DNA of 5,715 bases from Kiritimatiellia bacterium. Lineage in GTDB: Bacteria > Verrucomicrobiota > Kiritimatiellia > RFP12 > UBA1067. Below are positions 5,326 through 5,715 of the stretch, piece after piece (position 1 is the stretch's first letter; the number at the start of each line of letters is the position of its first letter). The stretch spans positions 1-5,715 of the forward strand of contig JAGDAE010000086.1 of the NCBI GenBank assembly GCA_017959645.1, in the 5' to 3' direction. Below the pieces are notes generated by a model. That model was not told where the DNA came from and did no database searches. It saw only the letters and a list, made by a program, of their open reading frames with translations. The position numbers were made by a program, and so were the translations under genes.

Positions 5326-5715
5326 ATGAAAAAGATCATGGTTTTCGCGCTTTGCGCGTCGTGCGGCGCGGTGTTCGCCGCCGATGCGGTGGTCGATACG
5401 GTCACGGGCGAGCCTCAAGTGGTGTCCAAAGCCACGAGCACCTCGTACGTGTTCACTTCGGGAGGGTCGATAACGTTCTCGCAGTCCGGCACGATCGATC
5501 TCTTGATGGTCGGCGGCGGCGGAGCCGGCGGTACGATGATTGGCGCCGGCGGCGGAGCCGGAGAGATGAAGGCGATTTCTTCGTACGAAGTCGAGGCCGG
5601 GGTCGAATACGCCGTCACCATCGGCGCCGGCGGAGCGCCGTCGGGCGTGCAGGGCATGGCCAACTGGTTCCAGATAGGCGGCAACGGCGGCGACACGACG
5701 TTCGGCGAGCTGACC
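5326..5715 (+). CDS. Secreted glycine-rich surface protein (N-terminal part)
   Basis: The frame stays open to the window edge, giving 130 residues of a longer protein. Residues 1-18 (MKKIMVFALCASCGAVFA) form a classical Sec signal peptide: Lys-Lys, a short hydrophobic core and an AxA-like cleavage site just before ADAVV. The two cysteines in it do not make a canonical lipobox. The mature part starts with a beta-type segment (SYVFTSGGSITFSQSGTIDLLMV), then GGGGAGG and GAGGGAGE, EYAVTIGAGGAP and GGNGGDTTFGELT. This is the glycine-rich surface-protein module in which a strand ending in VGGGGAGG alternates with a YxVTIGAGG strand. Such modules occur in large exported adhesin- or autotransporter-like proteins and PEP-CTERM/sorted surface proteins of PVC bacteria. 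The C-terminal anchor lies outside the window, so the way it is displayed is unknown. It has its own promoter and is not part of the sugar operon. Confidence 0.75.
   Translation, partial: MKKIMVFALCASCGAVFAADAVVDTVTGEPQVVSKATSTSYVFTSGGSITFSQSGTIDLLMVGGGGAGGTMIGAGGGAGEMKAISSYEVEAGVEYAVTIGAGGAPSGVQGMANWFQIGGNGGDTTFGELT

Noticed and set aside
5415..5696. Minus-strand proline-rich frame opposite the glycine-rich gene
   Set aside because: It is the reverse complement of glycine codons (GGC read as GCC/CCG), so its proline and alanine richness is a composition effect.
1..5715. tRNA, rRNA or CRISPR array
   Set aside because: No cloverleaf, conserved rRNA stretch or regularly spaced direct repeats were seen on either strand.

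Overview
The window is GC-rich, with strongly GC-ending codons in its core genes. It reads as a chromosomal segment of an uncultured, probably anaerobic, gut-type bacterium. The combination of RHS-core debris, an IS4-type insertion-sequence remnant, a fucose-isomerase-type sugar operon and a secreted glycine-rich surface protein resembles the Kiritimatiellota/Lentisphaerota (PVC) group. That placement is inferred from family-level resemblance only; there is no rRNA or marker gene here.

Layout. Positions 1-109 are intergenic, possibly with the last codons of an upstream gene. Positions 110-598 hold a mosaic remnant of an RHS-repeat protein: an unrelated start, a GC-rich palindromic insert (about 250-298), then the end of the RHS core (NYRASLAKWQTADPIGYPDGWNQF), stopping before any toxin tip. 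Positions 685-1202 are a 518-bp deleted copy of an IS4-family element. Both 14-bp terminal inverted repeats are intact, but only the C-terminal part of the transposase, with its Y-R-E-K signature, is left.

Twelve bases beyond the right end of the IS begins the promoter (1215-1244) of a tight three-gene operon: an L-fucose/L-arabinose isomerase-family protein (1288-2685), an FGGY carbohydrate kinase (2685-4106) and a DUF4432 aldose-1-epimerase-like protein (4103-5002). The genes overlap by 1 and 4 bases, which implies translational coupling. Together they suggest a cytoplasmic module in which the mutarotase supplies the right anomer, the isomerase makes the ketose and the kinase phosphorylates it. 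The aldolase and transporter such a pathway needs are not in the window, and the exact sugar (L-fucose, D-arabinose or another) cannot be read from the sequence.

Positions 5003-5325 form a structured intergenic region. It has a possible upstream promoter, a perfect 8-bp inverted repeat, a strong promoter (TTGCGC-17-TATAAT, extended -10) whose -35 box lies in a 16-bp near-palindrome, and a nearly leaderless 28-codon ORF with an internal stem-loop, followed by six Ts. It leads into a secreted glycine-rich protein (5326 onward) that runs off the window end. This leader is the least explained part of the window and the best candidate for an undescribed regulatory arrangement.
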